Shown piece by piece: positions 52,820 to 60,665 of a DNA stretch of 64,000 bases; positions within the stretch are counted from its first letter, which is position 1, and each line of letters begins with the position of its first letter. Made by a program: the position numbers and the translations under genes. Below the pieces are notes generated by a model. It was given only the letters and a program-made list of their open reading frames with translations, made no database searches and was not told where the DNA came from. Where the stretch lies: contig JADLEJ010000004.1 in NCBI GenBank assembly GCA_020846195.1, forward strand, positions 1 through 64,000, written 5' to 3'. The DNA comes from Nitrospira sp. (GTDB lineage Bacteria; Nitrospirota; Nitrospiria; Nitrospirales; Nitrospiraceae).

Positions 52820-55482
52820 ACCCGGTTCGGCGGGCGGCGGCGGAGCGTGCGCTCGATGAATGCGCGCTCATCGGCCTCCGTCTTAACGAGGCCATCCAGA
52901 TGCGCATCGCGAAGCTTGGTGAGGATCCGGCTGTAGATCGGCCCGGGCACGATCCCCATGGATTGAAGAGCCTTCCCGGTCAGCCTGGGTTTCGCCTGCT
53001 GCCAGGCGGTGAGATAGGCCGACAGCAGGCGCTTCACCCGGTCGGACGGGCTCTGAGCCATGATAGCCACCAGCGCCTCATCCTGCACACCCTCTAAGAG
53101 CCGGCAGACTCCGGACGGTTTTAACGGCGGCTGCTTGCTGAGTTGCCGCAGCAGCCGGTGGGCTCCTCCCCGCATGGCCTTCAGAGTTGTCGCTTCACGC
53201 TCGCTGAAGGGGAACCGCTTCAACAGATCCGCCACTCCACGATCGGGCAGGACCGCGGCAATCGCCATCATATAGACCAGCCAGGCCTCCAGCTTACGAT
53301 CCAGATACAGCAGCCGGTACCAATCGAGCGTTTCTTCGACAGCAAACAACAACCTCTCCAATCGTGGCGTCCAGGCGAGCTTCGGATGGATGAATCGCAA
53401 CAGATCGAGCTCCGCCAACCGCTTCAATCCCGACTTCGGCTCTCGTTCTGAACAGAGCGCTTTCAATTCTTCTAACAGCCGGTGGCCAGACAGTTTCTGG
53501 AACAGCGCCATCTTGACGGCCGCCTTCACCAACGCCAGCGTGTCTTTCCCAAGGTGAAACCCGAACCGGGTTTCAAAACGGACCGCGCGAAAGACGCGAG
53601 TGGGGTCTTCGACAAAGCTGAGGCTGTGGAGAACGCGAATTGTCCGATTCTTGAGATCGCGCTGGCCGCCGTAGAAATCGAGCAACTCTCCGAATCCGCG
53701 GCCATTGAGGCGAACCGCCAATGCGTTGATCGTAAAATCGCGGCGATACAGATCTTTCTTAATCGAGCTTTGCTCGACGGTGGGCAACGCGGTCGGGTAT
53801 TCGTAATATTCGGTTCTGGCTGTCGCCACATCGAGCTTGAACCCGCTTGGCAAGACCATAACAGCGGTCCCGAATCGCTCATGCACCGTGACGCGCGCCG
53901 ACTGTTCAGCGGCTAGTTTGCGCGCAAACGCGATCCCGTCGCCTTCGACCACCAGATCGAGATCGAGGTTTTCGATCCCCAGCAACAAATCGCGCACACC
54001 ACCGCCCACCACATAGAGCGGCAAATCCAGCCGGTCTGCCAACTGTCCAGCTTCTTCGATCAGCGCGAACAGGCCCGGCGGCAGCTTCTCCTGCAACTGC
54101 CTCTTAAGATTGCGATGATGCGCCGGCTCGGACAGGCCGGTCAGGTCCATCACTTTTGGACAAATCTTCACGACACGCAAAATATCGTCGTGCCAGGCCC
54201 TCAGCAGGTCCGTGCGCGTGATGACCCCGGCGACTTGCGTGCCTTCAAGAATCGGCACGAATCGTTGGTTACGCTCCAGCATGGCCTGTTCAATCATGTG
54301 AAAGTCGGTATCGGGATGAGCGGTGAACTGGTCCGACTGAAGAATGTCGGCGGCCGTCATCTTGCCCAATCGATGAAACAACGCCTTCTGGATCTGCTCT
54401 CGGCTGACTACCCCAACATACTGATCGTTGTCATCCAGCACCGGGAGCACGTTCACGCCATAGCTGGTCATTCGCTGTTCTATCTCGCCGACCGTGGCCG
54501 CTCCGCCAATACTCTTGACGGGTTTGGTCATGACATCCTTAGCCAGCAGCGTGGGCCGGTACCGCTCCGTCAATAACTGCACGAGCCGATCCTTCACCTC
54601 GACGAGCGTCTGACCTTTGACAATCGCGGCGGCCGCCACAGCGTGACCACCGCCGCCGAACTCTTGCGCAATCCATCCGACATCGATCTCCGGCGTGCGG
54701 CTGCGTCCGATGACTTGCACATGCTCTTCGTTCACCACGGCCGCCAGTACCGCATCCACGCCTTCGATCTCGATCAACTGATGCACCGCTTCAGCCGCTT
54801 CCACGCGATAACGATCGAACGTGCTGGTCGCCACAAGCACCTTCCGGCCTTCCAAATACCGCACTTCGCTGTGCTGCAACAAATCGTTTAGCAACGCGAC
54901 AATATTCGGATCCAGCGGCCGGTGCAGTGCCTGAGCGATGATCGTTACGTCGGCGCCGGCGCCGAGAAGAAAGGCCGCCGCCTTCAGATCGCGCGGAGTG
55001 GTCGAGGAATAGGTGAAGGACCCGGTTTCATCGTAGAGGCCCAGCGCCAGCACCGTCGCTTCCAACGAGGTGAGCGAAACGCCAGCCGCTTGCACCCGCT
55101 CGATCAGCATGGTCACCGTCGCGCCGACCGTCTCAATGACCTGATTGATGGATTTCCCAGTCGATGGAGCGCCGGCCATATCCTGATCGGTTCCATGGTG
55201 ATCGAACACCACCACCTCGACCTTCGGGTCCAGCCAGCATTGCTTGAACGGGCCGATCCGGCCAGGCTCATGCGTATCGACCACAATCAACTTCGTGACT
55301 TGTGCGAGATCGAGATCTTTCAGCTTGGTGAGAGTCAGATCGTGCGCCAGAAGAAACGCATGCACCGCTTCTTGCGCCCCGCCCGACAGCACCAGCCGTA
55401 CATCGGGATATAGCTTGCGCACAGCAACCATCGACGCCAACCCATCGAAGTCCGCGTTGTGATGCGTCGTGACGACTTCCAT
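52816..55482 (-). CDS. DHH-CBS-tRNA nucleotidyltransferase fusion
   Basis: This 888-residue protein starts with a DHH phosphoesterase domain (about 1-310): T-H-H-N-A-D-F-D-G near 5-13, V-V-F-D-H-H-G near 95, and the DHHA1 motif G-G-G-H-A near 275. Two CBS repeats follow (about 310-430), which usually bind adenine nucleotides. The C-terminal half is a poly(A) polymerase/tRNA nucleotidyltransferase: V-V-G-G-G-V-R-D-L-L-L-G near 495-506 and D-L-D-L-V-V near 510-515, then the RNA-binding part. Similar three-part proteins occur in several bacteria and add A or CCA to tRNA 3' ends. The DHH part may recycle short RNA or cyclic nucleotides. The start is ATG 55482. Confidence 0.88.
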   Translation of the reverse strand: MEVVTTHHNADFDGLASMVAVRKLYPDVRLVLSGGAQEAVHAFLLAHDLTLTKLKDLDLAQVTKLIVVDTHEPGRIGPFKQCWLDPKVEVVVFDHHGTDQDMAGAPSTGKSINQVIETVGATVTMLIERVQAAGVSLTSLEATVLALGLYDETGSFTYSSTTPRDLKAAAFLLGAGADVTIIAQALHRPLDPNIVALLNDLLQHSEVRYLEGRKVLVATSTFDRYRVEAAEAVHQLIEIEGVDAVLAAVVNEEHVQVIGRSRTPEIDVGWIAQEFGGGGHAVAAAAIVKGQTLVEVKDRLVQLLTERYRPTLLAKDVMTKPVKSIGGAATVGEIEQRMTSYGVNVLPVLDDNDQYVGVVSREQIQKALFHRLGKMTAADILQSDQFTAHPDTDFHMIEQAMLERNQRFVPILEGTQVAGVITRTDLLRAWHDDILRVVKICPKVMDLTGLSEPAHHRNLKRQLQEKLPPGLFALIEEAGQLADRLDLPLYVVGGGVRDLLLGIENLDLDLVVEGDGIAFARKLAAEQSARVTVHERFGTAVMVLPSGFKLDVATARTEYYEYPTALPTVEQSSIKKDLYRRDFTINALAVRLNGRGFGELLDFYGGQRDLKNRTIRVLHSLSFVEDPTRVFRAVRFETRFGFHLGKDTLALVKAAVKMALFQKLSGHRLLEELKALCSEREPKSGLKRLAELDLLRFIHPKLAWTPRLERLLFAVEETLDWYRLLYLDRKLEAWLVYMMAIAAVLPDRGVADLLKRFPFSEREATTLKAMRGGAHRLLRQLSKQPPLKPSGVCRLLEGVQDEALVAIMAQSPSDRVKRLLSAYLTAWQQAKPRLTGKALQSMGIVPGPIYSRILTKLRDAHLDGLVKTEADERAFIERTLRRRPPNRV

Positions 55483-55550
55483 AGCGGCATTCTAGCAGGG
55501 TGAGAACCTCGAAGCATGCGGGGTTGTGCCAGTTGAACCATGGCGCCCCC

Positions 55551-55589
55551 AAAACAGATCCGGCGCCAGGACCATCATCCTGGCGCCGG
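55551..55589 (-). terminator. Rho-independent terminator for the 55616-55936 gene
   Basis: CCGGCGCCAGGA (55560-55571) and TCCTGGCGCCGG (55578-55589) form a perfect 12-bp stem with a 6-nt loop. Read on the minus strand it is followed by ATCTGTTTT, a short T-tract. It lies 27 bp after the end of the small exported protein gene on the same strand. Confidence 0.75.
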
Positions 55590-55615
55590 TGCGTTATGTG
55601 CGCCGCAGCCCCTTG

Positions 55616-55936
55616 CTAATGCCGCTTTTGGCGATCGTGCTTCTCACGCGCGATATGCCTCGACGCGCGATCCTGCGCGCGATCGATTCTGGCGCGTTCG
55701 CCTTTTGTCATGACTCCATCGGCCTTGGCCTTATCTTCGATCTTATTGATGTGTTCTTGTTGTGCATTCAGTCGATTGGCCTCACGCCCATTCAACTCGC
55801 CACTGGCAATTCCCCGATCGATCCGCTTCTCCTGATTCGCCTGCCGTTGATCGATGACAGGCGTCTCCGCCTGCGCAAATGCCATCCCGCTCATGCCAAG
55901 CATCACCATGCCTGCCGCCACAGCTATCGTCTTCAT
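55616..55936 (-). CDS. Small exported basic/acidic helical protein
   Basis: The product is 106 residues. A signal peptide (about 1-22, ending G-M-A-F-A-Q-A) is followed by a charged helical mature part with D-Q-R-Q-A-N-Q-E-K-R-I-D-R-G, E-L-N-G-R-E-A-N-R-L and K-A-D-G-V-M-T-K-G-E-R-A-R-I. The mature part is very polar and may bind RNA or another exported partner; no family is assigned. AGGAG precedes the ATG by 6-7 bp. A terminator follows the gene. The glycosyltransferase operon begins 98 bp upstream in the same direction. Confidence 0.65.
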   Translation of the reverse strand: MKTIAVAAGMVMLGMSGMAFAQAETPVIDQRQANQEKRIDRGIASGELNGREANRLNAQQEHINKIEDKAKADGVMTKGERARIDRAQDRASRHIAREKHDRQKRH

Positions 55937-56033
55937 CGGTACCTCCCTAGAATAAAAGATTGCGCGCCCAGTCCCAATCAACGTGTGGCAATCCAATCCG
56001 TTGACAACTCCTGTATAGCGTAACCAACCGGCT

Positions 56034-56711
56034 TCAGCGAATATCTTGAAAGAAGGCTCGCGGGAGAACGGGCAGACGGAATTCGACATGGAGAATGATG
56101 AGGAGGACACGGATAAAGCTTCTCCAGACACCCATTTTCAAGAACTTACGCGCATCGGTGACAACCGGGGGCGAGAGCAGCAACGGCGTGGTGACCTTGA
56201 TCAGACGTTCACACAACGCGACATCTTCAAGAATCGGCTGGTTGGGGAATCCACCAAGCTGCTCAAATAAGGCACGGCGGACAAAGAGCGCTTGATCGCC
56301 ATAGATGATCCGGCTTCGGATACAGCGGAAATTGTCTAAAAAGGAGATCAGCTTCAGCCGCCAGTCATCACCGCAGAACCGATGCATAAACCCGCCGGCC
56401 TGGATCGCCGTATCGGACTCCATCTCGTTTAACCGCTGAATCGCTCCGGGAGGCAACAGGGTGTCCGCATGAAGAAACAGCAGCCACTCTCCTTGCGCGA
56501 TGGCACCTCCGGCATTCATCTGGGAAGCGCGGCCTTTCGGCGCCGCCAACACATACACAGCGGGAGTCGCTTTCGCCAGCTCAGCGGTTCGGTCGGTGCT
56601 CCCACCGTCAACAAGAATGACTTCATAGTCGCCAGGTTGCGCCAGGAGCGCCTGAAGCGTCTGAGGCAACGCCTTTTCTTCGTTATATGTCGGAATGACG
56701 ACGGAAACCAT
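56034..56711 (-). CDS. TIGR04283-type family 2 glycosyltransferase
   Basis: The 225-residue GT-A protein starts V-S-V-V-I-P-T-Y-N-E-E-K-A-L-P-Q-T-L. It has V-D-G-G-S-T-D-R-T at about 35-43, L-F-L-H-A-D-T-L-L-P at about 78-87 (the metal-binding D-x-D-like region), and G-G-F-P-N-Q-P-I-L-E-D-V-A-L. This pattern is that of the TIGR04283 glycosyltransferases, first defined from arsenosugar gene neighbourhoods. It is the last gene of an operon with a ferritin-like protein, a DUF547 lipoprotein and a radical SAM enzyme. ArsS-type radical SAM and arsenic methyltransferase genes are not here, so the substrate should not be assumed to contain arsenic. Confidence 0.8.
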   Translation of the reverse strand: MVSVVIPTYNEEKALPQTLQALLAQPGDYEVILVDGGSTDRTAELAKATPAVYVLAAPKGRASQMNAGGAIAQGEWLLFLHADTLLPPGAIQRLNEMESDTAIQAGGFMHRFCGDDWRLKLISFLDNFRCIRSRIIYGDQALFVRRALFEQLGGFPNQPILEDVALCERLIKVTTPLLLSPPVVTDARKFLKMGVWRSFIRVLLIILHVEFRLPVLPRAFFQDIR

Positions 56712-56735
56712 AGGACATGCTCCTGCTAGCGGCCT

Positions 56736-57386
56736 CTAGCACGCGGCTCTCGCATCGCCCAGCCACTCTGGGAGAAACTTCCGGACATCCTGCGCCCAGG
56801 CCGCGGGATCCTCGGCGATGGCTTCGAACAAATCGCTGAGCGTCAGCACCATCTGATCGGTGAGGGCAAGATAGTCTTGGGCGCGGCGGTTCAGAATCTC
56901 CACATCGATACGGCCGTCGGCCATCGCCCGTTCCAGCATACGCCGGCCGAAACCATGATGGGCTTCTTCTTGCTGCAATAAAATACGCCGCAGCCGGCCA
57001 AACGGAGCGGCGCGTTTCACCAGCCCTTCTTCAATGCGCGTGAGAATCGCCTCTCCCAATCCTTCGAGAATGACCTGTTCGGCCAGAATAGTTTCCAGCA
57101 AATCCTGGCGGGCCAGCGCATCATTGAGGATGTTTCGATACGCTTCCAAGGCCGGAAGAAACGGCGCATCGCCCAAATGCTTGGGCGCGAGCCAGGCAAT
57201 AGCCCCTTGAAACACAACCGCATGCATGGCCTCCTGCCGGGCCTGGCTAAGGAGGAACCGGCGCGACGGCGTGTCCGGTGCCAAGGCCGCCTGCGCCCGC
57301 GCACACTCGTTCGCCATCCGCTCACCATGCTCAAGAAACGTCAGCAGCCGCGCGATCGGCACATATTCATTGGGGCGGACCAGCAC
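56736..57386 (-). CDS. Ferritin-like di-iron protein
   Basis: The 216-residue soluble protein is predominantly helical. Two likely metal-binding E-x2-H pairs are visible: R-Q-E-A-M-H-A-V-V-F near 51-60 and L-Q-Q-E-E-A-H-H-G-F-G near 140-150, as expected for the first and second halves of a ferritin-like four-helix bundle. An extra Glu, in L-E-T-I-L-A-E-Q-V-I-L-E near 95-105, could complete the di-iron site. Substrate unknown; similar proteins act as oxygenases. It is three bases after the DUF547 lipoprotein stop and 24 bp before the glycosyltransferase start, so it belongs to that operon. The start ATG is not preceded by a strong ribosome-binding site. Confidence 0.6.
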   Translation of the reverse strand: MLVRPNEYVPIARLLTFLEHGERMANECARAQAALAPDTPSRRFLLSQARQEAMHAVVFQGAIAWLAPKHLGDAPFLPALEAYRNILNDALARQDLLETILAEQVILEGLGEAILTRIEEGLVKRAAPFGRLRRILLQQEEAHHGFGRRMLERAMADGRIDVEILNRRAQDYLALTDQMVLTLSDLFEAIAEDPAAWAQDVRKFLPEWLGDARAAC

Positions 57387-57389
57387 GCA

Positions 57390-58163
57390 TTACCTCTGCG
57401 GTGTGGAACCGTTCAGGCTCCAGTCATAGTCGAGATACTCGATGCGATACCTCTGTGCCGCAAGATCACGCGCAAGATCCTCATCGAGAACATACCGCGC
57501 CACATACTGCGTGACAGAACCGGCTTGCGCGGAAAAGTCGCCTGCGAACCAATCGAAAATCTTGGAGAGATAGGCAACCTTGTTCGCCCGATCGAACCGG
57601 TTCCTGGACGAATCATTAATAAACCCACGCGCCACCTGCTCGAGTTGCTGATCCAGCTGTGCCGCCTCATAGACCCAGGACTGCAACTTCGGACAGGAGG
57701 CGGAGGCACAGACGATTGCAAAGTGCATCCGCGGCTCATGAAATTGCGCGATGAGCACGCCCCGCTCAAGATCGTAGAGATTGAGAGACGCACCTCCCGC
57801 ACGATAGGTTCGCCCGATGAAGTACCGATACCGTCCGACCCACGTCCCAGGAGAATAGCCATCTAAAATCCCCTTGATGGCATACGCGTTATACGCATTG
57901 ATCCAGAACGCCAATCGATCGTCTTTCGGCAGACTATTCGGGTCGATACGATCCAGATACTGTAGATATTGGTCGAATCGCCGGTCACCCTGGACACCCG
58001 GATAATCCACGTTCCCGCCCCGCACATGCGCGTGCAGCACCCGGTCAAACGGTTGATGAGAAAATTCTTTTGGCGCCAACGGCACAACTGGGCTGTAACT
58101 CGTGGGCACCGTCGAACAGCCAACCAGCAGCATGAGCCCGATCGCCATCGCAAAGCCGATCAT
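57390..58163 (-). CDS. DUF547 lipoprotein
   Basis: The 257-residue protein has a lipobox L-L-V-G-C near residues 12-16, so it should be lipid-anchored. The mature part has N-V-D-Y-P-G-V, L-A-F-W-I-N-A-Y-N-A-Y-A-I-K near 85-98, H-F-A-I-V-C-A-S-A-S-C-P near 149-160, and a later A-R-Y-V-L-D-E-D-L. These are the hallmarks of DUF547, with paired conserved Cys-Ser motifs. No reaction is known for the family, although it often occurs near TIGR04283-type genes. It lies 17 bp after the radical SAM gene and 3 bp before the ferritin-like gene. Confidence 0.82.
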   Translation of the reverse strand: MIGFAMAIGLMLLVGCSTVPTSYSPVVPLAPKEFSHQPFDRVLHAHVRGGNVDYPGVQGDRRFDQYLQYLDRIDPNSLPKDDRLAFWINAYNAYAIKGILDGYSPGTWVGRYRYFIGRTYRAGGASLNLYDLERGVLIAQFHEPRMHFAIVCASASCPKLQSWVYEAAQLDQQLEQVARGFINDSSRNRFDRANKVAYLSKIFDWFAGDFSAQAGSVTQYVARYVLDEDLARDLAAQRYRIEYLDYDWSLNGSTPQR

Positions 58164-58179
58164 AATTACCCCTTCAACG

Positions 58180-59160
58180 TCACAAGGTCACCGGGGTGCG
58201 CAGCGCCGTAAATGGATGCCGCACAACCGATCCGACAATCCGGCTGTCGAGCCGATTACAGGATGATTGTCCCGAACAAGCCGCAATCGCGTCCCGATCG
58301 AACCCCGCGAGGATTTCACGCAAGGAGGCCTTCAGCAGATTCCCCGATGGCGGCAACGACAAGCAGGGCGACACGTTGCCGGACGCATCAATGGCGATAC
58401 TGTACCGCCCCGCATCACAAGGCTCTAAATCACGCCCCTGCAACCAGCGAACATTGTCTTCCGTAAACCGCTTCAGCGACCCCGGCGGGATCAACGCCTC
58501 ATCGAGCAATTGCTGGAAGAGCATGCCGGCCTGTTGCCGCTCATACATCAACAGCAGATCCTTCTTCCCGTACAATCCCACCTCCCAATGGTAGGCGCCC
58601 ACCACCGGCAGAAACCCTTGCTCCGTCGCAAATCGGACGACCGATGGAACCTCGGCTCGATTCAGTTCACTCACGATGCACACCAGGCATTTCTGATGCG
58701 GATATTCCCTGAGCAGCGCGATTCCCTCACACACCTGATCGAATTGATCGGCCCCACGAATCTGGCAATACCGTTCACGATCGAGCGTATCCAGGCTGAC
58801 GGAAATCATAACCCGGTGCCGCGCCAGCCTGGTGAGCAACGGCCGCGTGAACTTTGTGCCGTTCGTAATGAGGGTGATGAAGAAACCTAGTCCGGCAAGG
58901 TCCTCGAGAATCTCCGGCAGGTCGCGACGGAGCAACGGCTCCCCGCCCTGGAGAAAGACCGCGCGCACGCCGTCCCGGTAGAGCCCGGTGAAGACCCTCC
59001 GGATCTCACCTCTAGTCATTTCATAACGGCCTTGGTTGAGCGGCAGATTGCAGTACCCGCAATTCGAGTTGCAGCGCAGGCACACCTGGAAGACAGCCAG
59101 CAACGGTCTGCCCCTGAGGAGATTACGGACTGGCGCATAGAGTGTTCGAAGGGCCGTCAT
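58180..59160 (-). CDS. Radical SAM protein with SPASM-like C-terminus
   Basis: The 326-residue protein has the radical SAM iron-sulfur motif C-N-S-N-C-G-Y-C at about 30-37, and F-L-Q-G-G-E-P-L-L near 78. At the C-terminus a Cys-rich stretch has C-D-A-G near 251, C-L-S-L near 270, and C-S-G-Q-S-S-C near 298, so one or two auxiliary clusters are likely. These enzymes start a radical reaction on a peptide, sugar or small molecule; the substrate is unknown. It is the first gene of the four-gene operon and probably its key catalyst. It is not the ArsS type, since the motif and the partner genes differ. Confidence 0.82.
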   Translation of the reverse strand: MTALRTLYAPVRNLLRGRPLLAVFQVCLRCNSNCGYCNLPLNQGRYEMTRGEIRRVFTGLYRDGVRAVFLQGGEPLLRRDLPEILEDLAGLGFFITLITNGTKFTRPLLTRLARHRVMISVSLDTLDRERYCQIRGADQFDQVCEGIALLREYPHQKCLVCIVSELNRAEVPSVVRFATEQGFLPVVGAYHWEVGLYGKKDLLLMYERQQAGMLFQQLLDEALIPPGSLKRFTEDNVRWLQGRDLEPCDAGRYSIAIDASGNVSPCLSLPPSGNLLKASLREILAGFDRDAIAACSGQSSCNRLDSRIVGSVVRHPFTALRTPVTL

Positions 59161-59402
59161 GCTAGCTGTTCCCCATCAGGTTACACCTATGCCGACCGGC
59201 ACCATATGCAGTCATCCTGGTCAGATTTGCACGGGCTACAGCCGTTTTTTTTCCTCTCGCCATGCCGTCTACGTGCCCCTTCTTAGGACCGCATCCTAAC
59301 CTATTGTTTCTCCAGAAATTCTTCAATCGCCCGCTTCCGGCATGTGCTTTGCTGCATTGGCAGCCAAAACCTATGCACCGTTCATTTCTAAGGAGGTTGT
59401 CG

Positions 59403-59798
59403 ATGAAGAGCCAGATGATGACGATCGCTGTTGCCGCCCTCGCCATGGTGGTACTGGCCACGGTGCCGGCGTTAGCCAAAGATAAAGAGGCGAAGAAGAA
59501 ACCCTCCGGCATGCGCCATTCCTCCGCGGCAGCTGCCGCCTCATCGACCAGCCACATTCCTGACGTCGGCCAAGCTCCGAAGCGCGGGGAACATGACTCG
59601 AAGCCGGGCCCGGCCTGGAAGACCGTCGGTGGAACCGTCAAACAAATCGATGGCAACGCCTATACCGTAGAAGACTACGAAGGCAATCAGGTGAAACTAT
59701 ACGTCGGCCAGGGCACGAAACACATCAAGCAGAAGAAGGTCGGGGACACGGTCCGCGCCGAAATCACACGAGGTGGCTTCGCGAATTCCGTGCAGTAA
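59403..59798 (+). CDS. Secreted protein with OB-like beta domain
   Basis: The product of 131 residues has a signal peptide (about 1-25, ending V-P-A-L-A) and a Lys/Ser/Ala-rich linker. The compact beta-rich domain at about 70-131 begins W-K-T-V-G-G-T-V-K-Q-I-D-G-N-A-Y-T-V-E-D-Y and has G-D-T-V-R-A-E-I. It has the strand pattern of a DUF5666/OB-fold-like domain but I cannot assign a family. AAGGAGG stands 6 bp before the ATG; the longer frame from 59262 has no signal peptide. A strong terminator follows at 59846. It is divergent from the radical SAM operon across 242 bp. Confidence 0.65.
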   Translation: MKSQMMTIAVAALAMVVLATVPALAKDKEAKKKPSGMRHSSAAAAASSTSHIPDVGQAPKRGEHDSKPGPAWKTVGGTVKQIDGNAYTVEDYEGNQVKLYVGQGTKHIKQKKVGDTVRAEITRGGFANSVQ

Positions 59799-59845
59799 CG
59801 AAGTTTGAATCCGCGCACCCGCCTGGGTGCGGAATGGTCCTCGAG

Positions 59846-59884
59846 GAGGGCCGGCCCTGCATAGGCCGGCCCTCTTTGTTTTAT
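59846..59884 (+). terminator. Rho-independent terminator
   Basis: GAGGGCCGGCC (59846-59856) and GGCCGGCCCTC (59864-59874) form a perfect 11-bp stem around a 7-nt loop, followed by TTTGTTTTAT. It begins 48 bp after the stop of the secreted protein gene and also separates it from the convergent DUF3047 gene. Confidence 0.85.
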
Positions 59885-59900
59885 CCAGACCGGCTCTCGA

Positions 59901-60653
59901 TTACTTCGACGCCTTCCGAAATTCAATATCTCCATAGAACGCGACTGCTCGCTCCTTGGTATTATCCGTATCGCTCATAATCGCGACCCCGTTAATCAAC
60001 GGCGGCTCCTCACCAAACGCGTTCGTATAGTCTTCGTAGAGGTTGCGCTCCTCTTCTACCCACATCCCGACTCTCGACGTCCCGCTTTCAACCACAATCA
60101 TCTGCGCGAAATCGGTGTAGGCATTCTCAACGATTGCGCCGACCGGCGTCTTCGTCTCCCAGATATAATTCAACGCGCCGATGGGAATGTCGCCGAAGAG
60201 AACCCGGCCCGCGTTGTACTTTAACTTTCTCCCAAAGCTCACCCGGTCTGGATCATAGGCAAACGTGATGTAAAGCCGCGCCGGGTAATCGTCCCCATCC
60301 TTCCGGTTCACGTCGCTATGCTGGAGCACATTCTCGACTTTCCAGCGCCAGCGGACGATGGGATAGTCCTTGGGATCGATGGCGACTTCTTTGGTCAGCC
60401 CGGAAGCCGACGCCTCGCTGACGGCTTTCACAACCACTTGCGCGCCGTCTTTCACGAGAAGGTACTCTGTCTGTTTCGGGATCTTTTTGAACGTCAGCGG
60501 TTTCCAGCCATTCGGAAGACCGGTCCCAGGCTGATCCGCTGAAAATTTCCCCACCTCGATCGTCGGCGCAGATTGCCCCCAGGACAATCCTTGCCCCACG
60601 GAGCTCGCTGCCACCAGAACCGCAATCGCGATCATCCTCTGCAAAGCAACCAT
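59901..60653 (-). CDS. DUF3047 exported protein
   Basis: The 250-residue protein has a signal peptide (about 6-27, ending Q-G-L-S-W-G-Q-S-A). The mature part has F-K-K-I-P-K-Q-T-E-Y-L-L-V, P-I-V-R-W-R-W-K-V-E-N-V near 95-106, G-D-D-Y-P-A-R-L-Y-I-T-F near 120, and G-V-A-I-M-S-D-T-D-N-T near 223. These are the signature of DUF3047, whose function is unknown; the beta-rich fold may bind carbohydrate or another ligand. TAGGAG is 9 bp before ATG 60653. It lies 12 bp after the disulfide oxidoreductase gene in the same direction, so the two may be cotranscribed. Confidence 0.82.
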   Translation of the reverse strand: MVALQRMIAIAVLVAASSVGQGLSWGQSAPTIEVGKFSADQPGTGLPNGWKPLTFKKIPKQTEYLLVKDGAQVVVKAVSEASASGLTKEVAIDPKDYPIVRWRWKVENVLQHSDVNRKDGDDYPARLYITFAYDPDRVSFGRKLKYNAGRVLFGDIPIGALNYIWETKTPVGAIVENAYTDFAQMIVVESGTSRVGMWVEEERNLYEDYTNAFGEEPPLINGVAIMSDTDNTKERAVAFYGDIEFRKASK

Positions 60654-60665
60654 GCCGCGCCGCTC

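Noticed and set aside
56034..59160. Annotation as an arsenosugar biosynthesis cluster.
   Set aside because: The radical SAM enzyme is not of ArsS type and no arsenic methyltransferase is present; only the glycosyltransferase family suggests this.
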